DNA from: Frankiales bacterium
GTDB lineage: Bacteria > Actinomycetota > Actinomycetes > S36-B12 > CAIYMF01
Assembly (NCBI GenBank): GCA_016125335.1
Contig: WGLY01000009.1
Span: 32,097-96,096 of the forward strand
DNA: 64,000 nt
Reading direction: 5' to 3'
Shown here: piece after piece, positions 28,732 through 36,651 of the stretch
Layout: every line of letters starts with the position of its first letter
Numbering within the stretch: position 1 is the stretch's first letter
Position numbers and translations under genes: made by a program
Notes under the pieces: generated by a model
What the model was told of the DNA's origin: nothing
Databases searched by the model: none
The model's input: only the letters and a program-made list of their open reading frames with translations

Positions 28732-29539
28732 CACATGCCTCCGATCTGGCCGCCGCTGACGGGGATGGTGACGCCGGAGACGAAGTCGGCGTCGCTCGAC
28801 ACCAGGAACGCGTGCACGTTCGCGACGTCCTCGGGCCGGCCGAGGCGGCCGAGCGAGATGAGCATGAGCGAGAGCTGGCGCAGCTGCTCGGGGACCCCGA
28901 GGTCGTCGCCCTCGCCCTTGGCGGCGGTGAGCCGGGTCTCGATGAAGCCGGGGGCGACGGCGTTGACGTTGATCCCGAACGGCCCCAGCTCGCGTGCCAG
29001 CGTGCGCGTGAGGGCGATGAGGCCGCCCTTGGCCGCCGTGTAGTTGGCCTGGCCCGGGTTGCCCATGAGCGCGGCCACCGACGAGGTGAAGACGATCTTG
29101 CGGTTGTACGCCGGAGCGCCGGTGGCCGCGATCTCGGCCTTCGCGGTCTCCCGCAGGTAGGGCATGGCCGCCTGGGTGGTGTGGAACGCGGTGCGCAGGT
29201 TCGCGTCGAGGACGAAGTCGAACGTCTCGTCGCTCATCGAGTGGAACATCTTGTCGCGGGTGATCCCGGCGTTGTTGACGACGATGTCGAGCTGCCGAAG
29301 GCCTCGGCCGCCGCGGCGGTCAGGCCGTGCGCCTGCTCGAGGTCGACGGTGTCGGCCACGTGGGCCACGGCGCGCCCGCCCTCGGCGGTGACGAGGTCGA
29401 CTGTCTCGCCGGCGGGGCCGGCGTCGATGTCGTTGATGACGACCGCGGCGCCGTCGCGCGCGAGGCGCAGCGCCGTCGCCCGCCCGATCCCGCGCCCCGC
29501 CCCGGTGACCAGCGCGACCCGTCCGTCCAGCCGTCCCAT
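28731..29539 (-). pseudogene. FabG-like SDR reductase with a frameshift
   Basis: Two overlapping frames together make one short-chain reductase of about 269 residues. The 5' part (from [20 protein letters not shown]) has the NAD(P) motif TGAGRGIG; the 3' part has [36 protein letters not shown] (Ser, YxxxK) and GFIETRL. The join is at about 29291-29294: after AEAFG one base is missing, since ...[12 protein letters not shown] is restored by adding one nucleotide. Either a real inactivating deletion or a sequencing error. It heads a unit with the HadA/HadB-like genes, giving a reductase-dehydratase set. Confidence 0.8.
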
Positions 29540-29647
29540 GCGTGCTCCCGTCGTCGTGCGCCCGCGACCGGGCCCCTGCTCGGCGACCCTAGGGGACGTG
29601 CGTACGGGGGCGCACCGCGGCGCCGGGAGGAGCCGGCGGCGCACGAG

Positions 29648-29677
29648 GACGGCCGCCCCCCGAGGGGAGCGGCCGTC
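29648..29677 (-). terminator. Hairpin downstream of rpmG
   Basis: 9-bp stem GACGGCCGC (29648-29656) with GCGGCCGTC (29669-29677), 12-nt loop that can pair further (CCCC with GGGG), about 30 nt past the rpmG stop. No U-tract. Confidence 0.55.
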
Positions 29678-29708
29678 GCGATGTCGTGGCCCGTCAGGGG
29701 CGACCCGG

Positions 29709-29873
29709 CTAGCGGGTCTCCTTGTGCACCGTGTGCTGGTTGCAGTTGGGGCAGTGCTTCTTCATCTCCAGGCGATCCGGGTCGTTGCGCCGGTTCTTCT
29801 TGGTGATGTAGTTGCGGTGCTTGCACTCCTGGCAGGCCAGGGTGATCTTCGGGCGGACGTCGCTCTTGGCCAC
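29709..29873 (-). CDS. rpmG: Ribosomal protein L33
   Basis: 54-residue 50S protein with a GTG start and GGAAAGG 7 nt upstream. Residues [20 protein letters not shown], then C-x2-C at 14-17 and C-P-N-C at 41-44, so this is the zinc-binding (C+) form, in contrast to zinc-free copies that many actinobacteria keep for zinc starvation. It sits downstream of tRNA-Met and tRNA-Thr. Confidence 0.95.
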   Translation of the reverse strand: MAKSDVRPKITLACQECKHRNYITKKNRRNDPDRLEMKKHCPNCNQHTVHKETR

Positions 29874-29914
29874 GGGAGTGCCTTTCCTTGCTTCTGACGT
29901 GGGTCGATCGGTTG

Positions 29915-29988
29915 TAGCGGAGGCCGGACTTGAACCGGCGACACAGCGATTATGAGCCGCTTGCTCTACCAGGCTGAGCTACTCCGCC
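29915..29988 (-). tRNA. tRNA-Met (CAT anticodon)
   Basis: Acceptor GGCGGAG with CTCCGCT (G-T first pair), D-arm TAGCTCAGCCTGGTAGAGCA, anticodon loop CTCATAA, T-arm GGTTCAAGTCC. A conventional first pair and no initiator-type GGG/CCC anticodon-stem pairs point to the elongator. A CAT tRNA could in principle be the Ile2 type (modified C34), which cannot be excluded by sequence alone. 74 nt, CCA not encoded. Confidence 0.93.
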
Positions 29989-30028
29989 GAGGCGACGACG
30001 CCGCCGGGCGGCGGAGCCGTCGGGTCCG

Positions 30029-30101
30029 AGCCCCCTTACGGAATCGAACCGTAGACCTTCTCCTTACCATGGAGACGCTCTGCCGACTGAGCTAAGGGGG
30101 C
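30029..30101 (-). tRNA. tRNA-Thr (GGT anticodon)
   Basis: Acceptor GCCCCCT with AGGGGGC, D-arm TAGCTCAGTCGGCAGAGC, anticodon stem TCTCC/GGAGA with loop ATGGTAA (GGT), T-arm GGTTCGATTCC. 73 nt, CCA not encoded. Co-oriented with tRNA-Met, about 40 nt apart. Confidence 0.95.
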
Positions 30102-30114
30102 GTAGAGCCAGAGC

Positions 30115-30144
30115 AGAGTACCCGTCGGGCGCCCCGTTCTCCAA
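30115..30144 (-). promoter_or_regulatory. Promoter of the tRNA-Thr/tRNA-Met/rpmG unit
   Basis: Minus strand TTGGAG (30139-30144), 18-nt spacer, TACTCT (30115-30120), a few bases before tRNA-Thr. The same gap serves the divergent SDR gene. Confidence 0.6.
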
Positions 30145-30230
30145 AACGAGGCTGGTGGGTCCGCGACCGGTGCCCCGCGCGGGTGGGCGGCCCTGGTGCG
30201 GCCCTCGCCGGAGCACCCCAGACTGGACCC

Positions 30231-31211
30231 GTGAGCACCCCCTGGACCGCCGACCGGATCCCCGACCTCTCCGGCCGCCGCGCGGTCGTGACCGGCGCCA
30301 CCTCGGGCCTCGGCCGCGTCACCGCGCTCGAGCTGGCCCGGCACGGGGCGCACGTCGTCCTCGCGGTGCGCGACGCCGCCCGCGGGGGCGCCGTCGCCGA
30401 CGAGCTGCGCGCCGAACTGACCGGGACCCCCGGGGCGGGCGACCTCGAGGTCGGCGTCCTCGACCTCGCCGACCTGGCCTCCGTGGCCACGTTCGCCGAG
30501 AGCGAGGGCGCCGGGACCCTCGACCTGCTGGTCAACAACGCGGGGGTCATGGCGATCCCGCGACGGGAGACCGCCGACGGCTTCGAGATGCAGCTCGGCA
30601 CCAACCACCTCGGCCACATGGCGCTGACGCTGCGCCTGCTCCCGGCCCTGGTGCGCGCGGGCTCGGGCGAGCACGGCGCCGCGCGGGTGGTCACGGTGTC
30701 GAGCGGGGCGCACCGCTTCGGCCGGATCGACCTCACCGACCTCATGGGCGAGCGCCGCTACCGCCCCTGGGCGGCGTACGGCCAGACCAAGCTGGCCAAC
30801 CTGCTCTTCGCCTTCGAGCTCCAGCGCCGGCTCGACGCGCGGCAGCTGCCGGTCGCCTCGTTCGCCGCCCACCCCGGCTACGCCGCCACCAACCTCCAGT
30901 CGGTGGGACCGCAGATGCGGGGCAGCCAGCTCGGCGCCCGCATGGCCGAGATCGGCAACCGGCTCCTCGCCCAGCCCGCGGAGATGGGGGCGCTGCCGAC
31001 GCTCTACGCCGCCACGACGCCCGGGCTCCCGCCTGCAGCGTTCGTCGGCCCGGACGGCTTCCTCGAGCAGCGCGGGCACCCGCGGCTGGTGACCGCGACG
31101 TCGGCGGCGTACGACGAGGCGGTCGCGGCGGCGCTCTGGGCGCGCAGCGAGGAGCTGGTGGGCCTCACCCTCGAGCAGGCGCTGGCCGGGGTCGGCCCCG
31201 ACCCGGCCTGA
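30231..31211 (+). CDS. Short-chain dehydrogenase/reductase of the retinol-dehydrogenase-like kind
   Basis: 326 residues from GTG (VSTPWTADRIPDLSGR). Rossmann motif TGATSGLG at 21-28, NNAG at 102-105, catalytic Ser in TVSSGAH (about 155-161) and YxxxK at 183-187 (YGQTK), so the active site is complete. The long C-terminal part (about 200-326) is typical of the larger SDRs related to retinol/protochlorophyllide reductases; substrate unknown. It may be leaderless, as CAGACT lies 6 nt before the GTG. Confidence 0.85.
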   Translation: MSTPWTADRIPDLSGRRAVVTGATSGLGRVTALELARHGAHVVLAVRDAARGGAVADELRAELTGTPGAGDLEVGVLDLADLASVATFAESEGAGTLDLLVNNAGVMAIPRRETADGFEMQLGTNHLGHMALTLRLLPALVRAGSGEHGAARVVTVSSGAHRFGRIDLTDLMGERRYRPWAAYGQTKLANLLFAFELQRRLDARQLPVASFAAHPGYAATNLQSVGPQMRGSQLGARMAEIGNRLLAQPAEMGALPTLYAATTPGLPPAAFVGPDGFLEQRGHPRLVTATSAAYDEAVAAALWARSEELVGLTLEQALAGVGPDPA

Positions 31212-31230
31212 GCCCGGCCGCACACACAGA

Positions 31231-31258
31231 AGGAGCCGCAGCATGCGCTGCGGCTCCT
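31231..31258. terminator. Bidirectional terminator between the SDR gene and tRNA-Tyr
   Basis: 12-bp perfect stem AGGAGCCGCAGC (31231-31242) with its complement (31247-31258) and a 4-nt loop ATGC. It lies between the convergent SDR and tRNA-Tyr, 4 nt from the tRNA 3' end. Confidence 0.8.
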
Positions 31259-31262
31259 CGTG

Positions 31263-31344
31263 TGGCGGGTGATGGATTCGAACCATCGAAGGCAAAGCCG
31301 ACGGATTTACAGTCCGCTCCCATTGGCCGCTCGGGCAACCCGCC
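31263..31344 (-). tRNA. tRNA-Tyr (GTA anticodon)
   Basis: Class II tRNA of 82 nt with a long variable arm: acceptor GGCGGGT with ACCCGCC, anticodon loop CTGTAAA (GTA), variable arm CGGCTTTGCC, T-arm GGTTCGAATCC. CCA not encoded. Confidence 0.94.
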
Positions 31345-31354
31345 TTTGCCGTCC

Positions 31355-31384
31355 TTCGACGGCGCAGGGAAGGATACATAGGAC
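31355..31384 (+). promoter_or_regulatory. Possible yajQ promoter in the divergent tRNA-Tyr/yajQ gap
   Basis: TTCGAC (31355-31360), 18-nt spacer, TAGGAC (31379-31384). The AT-richer core GGATACATAGG also reads TATGTATCC on the other strand, which could be the -10 of tRNA-Tyr. Confidence 0.35.
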
Positions 31385-31467
31385 GCGCGGCCCGGGTGAA
31401 ATCGCCCCGACCGCGCCCGACGGGCACGACGACGTGCGGCGAGCACCGGAGAGAGGCACCCGCGACC

Positions 31468-31959
31468 ATGGCCGACAGCAGCTTCGACATCGTGAACAAG
31501 ATCGACCGCCAGGAGGTCGACAACGCGCTCAACCAGGCGGCGAAGGAGCTCTCGCAGCGCTTCGACTTCAAGAACACGGGGTCCTCGATCGAGTGGAAGG
31601 GCGAGCTCTCGGTCGAGATCACCTCGAGCACCGAGGAGCGGGCCAAGGCCGCCCTCGACGTGTTCAAGGACAAGCTGGTCAAGCGGCAGATCTCGCTGAA
31701 GAGCCTCGACGCGAGCGACCCGCGGGTGTCCGGCAAGGACTACAAGATCGCCTGCACGCTCACCGCCGGCATCTCCCAGGAGCAGGCCAAGAAGCTCGGC
31801 AAGCTGATCCGCGACGAGGGCCCGAAGTCGGTCAAGGCGCAGGTCATGGGCGACGAGCTGCGGGTGACGTCGAAGAGCCGCGACGACCTCCAGGCCGTCC
31901 AGGCGCTGGTGAAGGGCGCGGACCTCGACTTCGCGGTGCAGTTCGTCAACTACCGCTGA
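31468..31959 (+). CDS. yajQ: YajQ family cyclic-di-GMP-binding-type protein
   Basis: 163 residues, full length, from [21 protein letters not shown], with the tandem ferredoxin-like folds of the family ([63 protein letters not shown]). YajQ-like proteins bind cyclic di-GMP in some Gram-negatives; the role in actinobacteria is not established. GAGAGG lies about 12 nt upstream of the ATG. Confidence 0.93.
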   Translation: MADSSFDIVNKIDRQEVDNALNQAAKELSQRFDFKNTGSSIEWKGELSVEITSSTEERAKAALDVFKDKLVKRQISLKSLDASDPRVSGKDYKIACTLTAGISQEQAKKLGKLIRDEGPKSVKAQVMGDELRVTSKSRDDLQAVQALVKGADLDFAVQFVNYR

Positions 31960-31971
31960 GGCCGCGCGCGT

Positions 31972-32961
31972 TCAGACGCCGGCCAGCACCTGGGCGGCGT
32001 CGAGGTAGGCGGCCATGATCGTGCCGTTGGCCACCGCGCCGCATCCGCCGGTGACCGCGAGGTCGACGTCGGGGCGCTCGGCGTAGGAGAGCGCCACCAG
32101 CGCGAGCGACCCGTCCGAGGACGGGCACGAGCGCGGCCCGTCGTCGTGCGCGAGCGGCAGCGCCGACACGCGCCGGGCCAGCGCCTGCGCCGCCGCGGGA
32201 CCGAGCGTCGTGCTCGTGTCCAGCCGGCCGGGGCGCGCGTCGTTCATCCCGGCGTACCGGCACACGAGCCCGCCGGTCGGCGCGCCGTCCGGCAGCAGCG
32301 CGCCCGACAGGTCGCGACCGGGGTTGCGCACGCCGACCACGCCGACGGCCGACGCCGGGCAGCCGGTGGCCACGGCGACGCGGACCCGCGGGCCGCGGGC
32401 GGCGTCCGCGACCGGCGTCGGGTCGAGCCACACCACGTAGGCGTCGACGCGCAGCACCGACCCGGTCCCGGAACCGGCCACGGAGTACGTGAGCCACCCG
32501 CCGAGCAGGTCCGCGGCCGGCGCCGGCTCCTCGAAGCCCGTGTGCAGGACCTCTCCGGCCGTCGATCCCGAGCGCCCGGTGGAGCCCAGCACGAGCCCGC
32601 TCGGCGGGTGCCGGCGCACCCAGTCCGTGGCCGCGGTCGGGATGAGTGCGAGGCGGTAGGAGCGGTGGTCCGACTCCGACGTCGAGGCGGCCGGACCGCC
32701 GGGGTAGCCGACGGGCCCGGCACCCGCCACGGGTGTCGCGCCGGGCGGCAGCGGCGCAGAGCTGAGCAGCCTGGCCACCTCGAGCTGCGCGTGCTCGGCG
32801 GGCGTCAGCCCGTCGGCGGCGACCAGCGCGTGCTGCTGCGCCGGCGACGACGCGACCACCGGGGCCCGCGGCACCGCGGACGACGCGGCACCGGGGGCGG
32901 GCCCGGTGCAGCCGGCCGCGAGCAGGGGCACGGCGAGCAGGACGGGCAGCGGCGGCCTCAC
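31972..32961 (-). CDS. Lipoprotein, last gene of the NuoB/C/I-like operon
   Basis: 329 residues from GTG ([18 protein letters not shown]), a short signal with the lipobox LAAGC, so the mature protein is anchored at Cys18 on the outer face of the membrane. The rest has no domain I can name; it is rich in Ala/Pro/Gly with conserved-looking Cys ([30 protein letters not shown]). The GTG overlaps the stop of the NuoI-like gene by 4 nt, which ties it to that operon. Whether it functions with the Fe-S proteins is open; chance co-transcription is the alternative. Confidence 0.75.
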   Translation of the reverse strand: MRPPLPVLLAVPLLAAGCTGPAPGAASSAVPRAPVVASSPAQQHALVAADGLTPAEHAQLEVARLLSSAPLPPGATPVAGAGPVGYPGGPAASTSESDHRSYRLALIPTAATDWVRRHPPSGLVLGSTGRSGSTAGEVLHTGFEEPAPAADLLGGWLTYSVAGSGTGSVLRVDAYVVWLDPTPVADAARGPRVRVAVATGCPASAVGVVGVRNPGRDLSGALLPDGAPTGGLVCRYAGMNDARPGRLDTSTTLGPAAAQALARRVSALPLAHDDGPRSCPSSDGSLALVALSYAERPDVDLAVTGGCGAVANGTIMAAYLDAAQVLAGV

Positions 32962-33425
32962 GGTCGTGGGACGCGACCCCGTCCCGGGCGGTTCCCGGCG
33001 CCGGAGGCACCGCGCCGCACGTGGTCGGGCTCCACCTCGGCGGCCGGGTCGAGCGGCGCCGGCTCCGGGACGGTGGCCTCCCAGCCGGCGAGGCGGTCCG
33101 CCTCGTGCACGAGGTCGACCGGGCCGGACGCGGCGTAGGCGGCGACGGGCGACCAGTGCAGGGCGTCGAACGGGCAGACCTCCACGCAGATCCCGCAGTA
33201 CATGCACAGCCCGAAGTCGACCGCGAACCGGTCCAGCACGTTCACCGTGCGGTCGCGGCCCCGCGGCTCGGCGGCCGGCAGGGTCTGCACGTGCGAGTCG
33301 ATCTCGATGCACCAGTCCGGGCACTCGCGCACGCAGAGCATGCAGACGGTGCAGTTCTCCTCGACGAGGGCGAGGACCCCCCGGGCCCGCGGCGGCCGCG
33401 CGCCGCCGCCCACGACGTCCGTCAC
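32958..33425 (-). CDS. NuoI-like 2x[4Fe-4S] ferredoxin, stand-alone copy
   Basis: 155 residues from GTG. Two 4Fe-4S motifs: C25-C28-C31...C35 ([12 protein letters not shown]) and C74-C77-C80...C84 ([12 protein letters not shown]), as in NuoI of complex I. A second copy exists in the main nuo operon (46696-47283), from which this one differs by the missing N-terminal helix region and a Pro/Arg-rich C-terminal 60 residues. Overlaps the NuoC-like gene upstream by 4 nt and the lipoprotein by 4 nt. Probably carries electrons between a ferredoxin and the NuoB-like protein. Confidence 0.85.
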   Translation of the reverse strand: MTDVVGGGARPPRARGVLALVEENCTVCMLCVRECPDWCIEIDSHVQTLPAAEPRGRDRTVNVLDRFAVDFGLCMYCGICVEVCPFDALHWSPVAAYAASGPVDLVHEADRLAGWEATVPEPAPLDPAAEVEPDHVRRGASGAGNRPGRGRVPRP

Positions 33426-33988
33426 GGCTGCGCCCCCCGGTCGTCGGCCGGCCCGGGCACCCAGTGCTCCGGCACGCCCGGCGGCAGGGTGCGCCGGCGC
33501 CGGCCGCGCCCCGCGGAGTCGGCCGGGTCCTTCTCGCCCGGCCAGGGCCGCGCCACCCGCGCCACCAGGACGGCGTCCTTGCGCAGCGGGGTGGCGGGCG
33601 CGTCCGGCCCGAGCAGCAGCGGGTCGAGCCCGGGGTGGCCCGGGAAGTCGACGCCGAACATCTCGTGCGTCTCCCGCTCGTGCCAGGCGGCCCCGGCGTA
33701 CAGCGCGGTGATGCTCGGCAGCGACGGCGCCTCGCGCGGCACCCAGGTGCGGATCAGGACGTGCTCGGCGGCGTCGGCCCGCGACAGGTGCACCACCACG
33801 GCGAGCCCGGCGTCCCCGTCGTCGTAGGCGGTGAGCAGGTCGAACAGGACGGCGCCCGCGTCGCAGGCCGCGGTCGCGCTCGCGACCCACGCGTCGGCGC
33901 GGACGTCCAGCGTGGCCGGGCCGTAGCCCGACCCCGAGCCGAGCAGCGCCTCCCCCGCCGCAGCGCGCACGGCGTCCTCGAGCGTCAC
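33422..33988 (-). CDS. NuoC-like (30-kDa) subunit, stand-alone copy
   Basis: 188 residues from GTG ([17 protein letters not shown]). The family signature [21 protein letters not shown] and [15 protein letters not shown] is intact, so the fold of the 30-kDa subunit is expected. The N-terminal domain is diverged and the C-terminal tail ([18 protein letters not shown]) is unlike main NuoC. The GTG is 4 nt inside the NuoB-like gene. In complexes of this kind NuoC contacts NuoD, but no nuoD copy accompanies it. Confidence 0.85.
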   Translation of the reverse strand: MTLEDAVRAAAGEALLGSGSGYGPATLDVRADAWVASATAACDAGAVLFDLLTAYDDGDAGLAVVVHLSRADAAEHVLIRTWVPREAPSLPSITALYAGAAWHERETHEMFGVDFPGHPGLDPLLLGPDAPATPLRKDAVLVARVARPWPGEKDPADSAGRGRRRRTLPPGVPEHWVPGPADDRGAQP

Positions 33989-34473
33989 GGCGCACCGCCG
34001 GCACCGGCGCGCAGGGCGACCGCCCGCGCCACCGCCTCGCGCAGCGCCTCGGGCGGGGGCGGGCAGCCGGGCACGTAGACGTCCACCGGTACCACCGTGT
34101 CGACGCCGTCGGCCACGGCGTAGGAGTCCCAGTAGGGCCCGCCCGTGCAGGCGCACGCCCCGAAGCTGACCACCACCGGGTCGCCCGGCGCCGACTCGAC
34201 CAGCCGGCGCACCAGCGGGGCGAGCACGTGGGTGACGGTGCCGGACACGACCAGCACGTCCACCGGCGTCCCGGGTGCGGCCTCCGGCAGCCGGCCGGCG
34301 GCGCGGCTGGACCCGGCGTCGAGGGCGGCCGCCATGACCTCGAGGGAGCAGCACGCCAGCCCGATGTCGAGGAGCGTGACGTCGTACGTCGCGCCCTCCC
34401 ACTCCAGGGCCACCCGCACTCCGGACGCCGGCGTCGCGGACGCGGGGGTCAGGCCGAGCACCGGACCGGTCAC
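33985..34473 (-). CDS. NuoB-like (N2 cluster) subunit, stand-alone copy
   Basis: 162 residues from GTG with RBS GAGGAGGCGGGAG. All four cysteine ligands of the N2 [4Fe-4S] cluster are present: C41 and C42 (ACCSLE), C107 (FGACACTGG) and C137 (VPGCPPPPE). Compared with NuoB of the main operon it is shorter and diverged, keeping the cluster but little of the loops that contact NuoD. First gene of the B-C-I-lipoprotein operon, divergent from korA. In Streptomyces, as I recall, a partial second nuo set also lies near a 2-oxoacid:ferredoxin oxidoreductase. Confidence 0.85.
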   Translation of the reverse strand: MTGPVLGLTPASATPASGVRVALEWEGATYDVTLLDIGLACCSLEVMAAALDAGSSRAAGRLPEAAPGTPVDVLVVSGTVTHVLAPLVRRLVESAPGDPVVVSFGACACTGGPYWDSYAVADGVDTVVPVDVYVPGCPPPPEALREAVARAVALRAGAGGAP

Positions 34474-34794
34474 CGCTCCCGCCTCCTCGCGCCTCGACGG
34501 CCGGCAGCACCCGGCCCGGGGCCCAGCCTAGGCAGCGGCCGCCTGCCCCCGGGGGCCGCGCTCAGGGCCGGGCGCCGACCTGCCGATCTCTCCGGGTGCG
34601 CGACGCGCCGGGGCCCCGTGGCGGGACCCCTGCGCGCGTGCGGGAGCAGTCGGGGGGAGGATGGCAGCACAGCACGCGGCGACCGTCGGCCCGACCCGGC
34701 GGGAGCGGGGGCGCGCACGAGACCGGATCACAACCCGAGAGCGATCGAGGACGCGGCAGTCGGCACCCACGCCCTCAGCGAGGCGGAAGACAAC
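34474..34794. other. Divergent control region between the NuoB-like gene and korA
   Basis: 321 nt without a gene, very GC-rich. A minus-strand -10-like TAGGCT (34525-34530) lies about 50 nt before the NuoB-like start; no good -35 pairs with it. No clear promoter for korA was found, only a GGAAGA about 7 nt before its GTG. Candidate upstream initiation codons for korA in the same frame exist but have no homology. Confidence 0.45.
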
Positions 34795-36651
34795 GTGAGC
34801 AAGCAGGTGGTCCAGCTCCAGCGGGTCATCATCCGTTTCGCCGGGGACTCCGGCGACGGCATGCAGCTGACCGGCGACCAGTTCACCTCCCGGACGGCGT
34901 CGTTCGGCAACGACCTCTCGACGCTGCCCGACTTCCCGGCCGAGATCCGCGCCCCAGCGGGGACGCTGCCCGGCGTCTCGGCGTTCCAGCTGCACTTCGC
35001 CGACCACGACATCACCACGGCGGGCGACAGCCCCAACGTGCTGGTGGCGATGAACCCCGCGGCGCTCAAGGCCAACCTCAAGGACCTGCCGCGCGGTGCG
35101 GACATCATCGTCAACACCGACGAGTTCACCACGCGCAACCTGAGCAAGGTCGGCTACGCCGTGAGCCCGCTCGAGGACGGCACGCTCGAGTCCTACGCCG
35201 TGCACCCGATCCCGCTCACCTCCATGACGGTGGAGGCGCTCAAGGGCTTCGACATCACCAAGAAGGAGGCCGAGCGGGCGAAGAACATGTTCGCCCTCGG
35301 CCTGCTGTCCTGGCTCTACCACCGCCCCACCGAGGGCACCATCACCTTCCTGCGGCAGAAGTTCGCCAAGAAGCCGGAGATCCTGGCGGCGAACATCACC
35401 GCGTTCGAGGCGGGCTGGTCCTACGGCGAGACCACCGAGGACTTCTCGGTGCAGTACGAGGTCAAGCCCGCGGTGATGACGCCGGGCCGCTACCGCAACA
35501 TCTCCGGCAACCTCGCGCTGGCCTACGGGCTGATCACCGCGAGCGAGCGCTCGGGGCTGCCGCTGTTCCTCGGCTCCTACCCGATCACCCCGGCGTCGGA
35601 CATCCTCCACGAGCTGAGCAAGCACAAGAAGTTCGGCGTCATGACCTTCCAGGCCGAGGACGAGATCGCCGGCGTGAGTTCGGCCATCGGCGCCTCCTAC
35701 GGCGGCATGCTCGGCGTCACCACCACCTCCGGCCCCGGCATCGCGCTCAAGTCCGAGGCGATCGGGCTCGCCGTGTCCCTCGAGCTCCCGCTCGTCGTCG
35801 TCGACGTGCAGCGCGGCGGCCCGTCCACCGGCCTGCCCACCAAGACCGAGCAGGCCGACCTGCTCCAGGCCATGTTCGGCCGCAACGGCGAGGCCCCGGT
35901 GCCGATCGTCGCCCCGCGCTCCCCGGGCGACTGCTTCTACGCAGCCCTCGAGGCCGTGCGCATCGCCACCACCTACCGGACCCCGGTGTTCCTGCTCTCC
36001 GACGGCTACCTCGCCAACGGCTCCGAGCCCTGGCGGATCCCCGACGTCGACGCCCTGCCGGACCTCACGGTGTCGTTCGCCACCGAGACCAACCACACGG
36101 CCGAGGACGGCACCGAGGAGTTCTGGCCCTACCTGCGCGACCCCGAGACCCTCGCGCGGCCGTGGGCGGTGCCCGGCACGAAGGGCCTCGAGCACCGCAT
36201 CGGCGGCATCGAGAAGGCTGACGGCCCCGGCAACATCTCCTACGACCCCGACAACCACGACCGCATGGTCCGGCTGCGCCAGGCCAAGGTCGACGGCATC
36301 ACCGTGCCGGACCTCGAGGTCGAGGACCCGGACGGCGACGCCCGCGTGCTCGTGCTGGGCTGGGGGTCCACGTACGGGCCCATCAACGCCGCCTGCCAGA
36401 TCTCGCGCCGCGGCGGGGTGTCGGTGGCCCAGGCCCACCTGCGCCACCTCAACCCGCTGCCGGCCAACACCGAGGCGCTGCTGCGCCGCTACGACAAGGT
36501 CGTCGTCCCGGAGATGAACCTCGGTCAGCTCGCGCTGCTGATCCGGGGCCGCTTCCTCGTGGACGCGGTGGCCTACAACCAGGTGCGCGGGCTCCCGTTC
36601 CGGGCGGAGGAGCTCGCCGGAGTGATCAAGGACGTGGTCGCCAGTGTCTGA
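34795..36651 (+). CDS. korA: 2-oxoglutarate:ferredoxin oxidoreductase, fused gamma-alpha subunit
   Basis: 618 residues from GTG (VSKQVVQLQRVIIRFAGDSGDGMQ). The N-terminal gamma domain runs to about 190 (GDSGDG, then the AIRAPAG-type loop EIRAPAGTLPGVSAFQLH) and the alpha domain starts near 230, with SYPITPASD near 261-269 and the substrate-binding GPSTGLPTKTEQADL. This fusion is the actinobacterial KorA type, which from memory uses 2-oxoglutarate to make succinyl-CoA with reduced ferredoxin; pyruvate activity cannot be excluded. Translationally coupled to korB (8-nt overlap). Confidence 0.93.
   Translation: MSKQVVQLQRVIIRFAGDSGDGMQLTGDQFTSRTASFGNDLSTLPDFPAEIRAPAGTLPGVSAFQLHFADHDITTAGDSPNVLVAMNPAALKANLKDLPRGADIIVNTDEFTTRNLSKVGYAVSPLEDGTLESYAVHPIPLTSMTVEALKGFDITKKEAERAKNMFALGLLSWLYHRPTEGTITFLRQKFAKKPEILAANITAFEAGWSYGETTEDFSVQYEVKPAVMTPGRYRNISGNLALAYGLITASERSGLPLFLGSYPITPASDILHELSKHKKFGVMTFQAEDEIAGVSSAIGASYGGMLGVTTTSGPGIALKSEAIGLAVSLELPLVVVDVQRGGPSTGLPTKTEQADLLQAMFGRNGEAPVPIVAPRSPGDCFYAALEAVRIATTYRTPVFLLSDGYLANGSEPWRIPDVDALPDLTVSFATETNHTAEDGTEEFWPYLRDPETLARPWAVPGTKGLEHRIGGIEKADGPGNISYDPDNHDRMVRLRQAKVDGITVPDLEVEDPDGDARVLVLGWGSTYGPINAACQISRRGGVSVAQAHLRHLNPLPANTEALLRRYDKVVVPEMNLGQLALLIRGRFLVDAVAYNQVRGLPFRAEELAGVIKDVVASV

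Noticed and set aside
32146..33138. Plus-strand gene opposite the lipoprotein and NuoI-like gene
   Set aside because: Arg/Gly-rich shadow without motifs; the minus-strand proteins have lipobox and Fe-S ligands.
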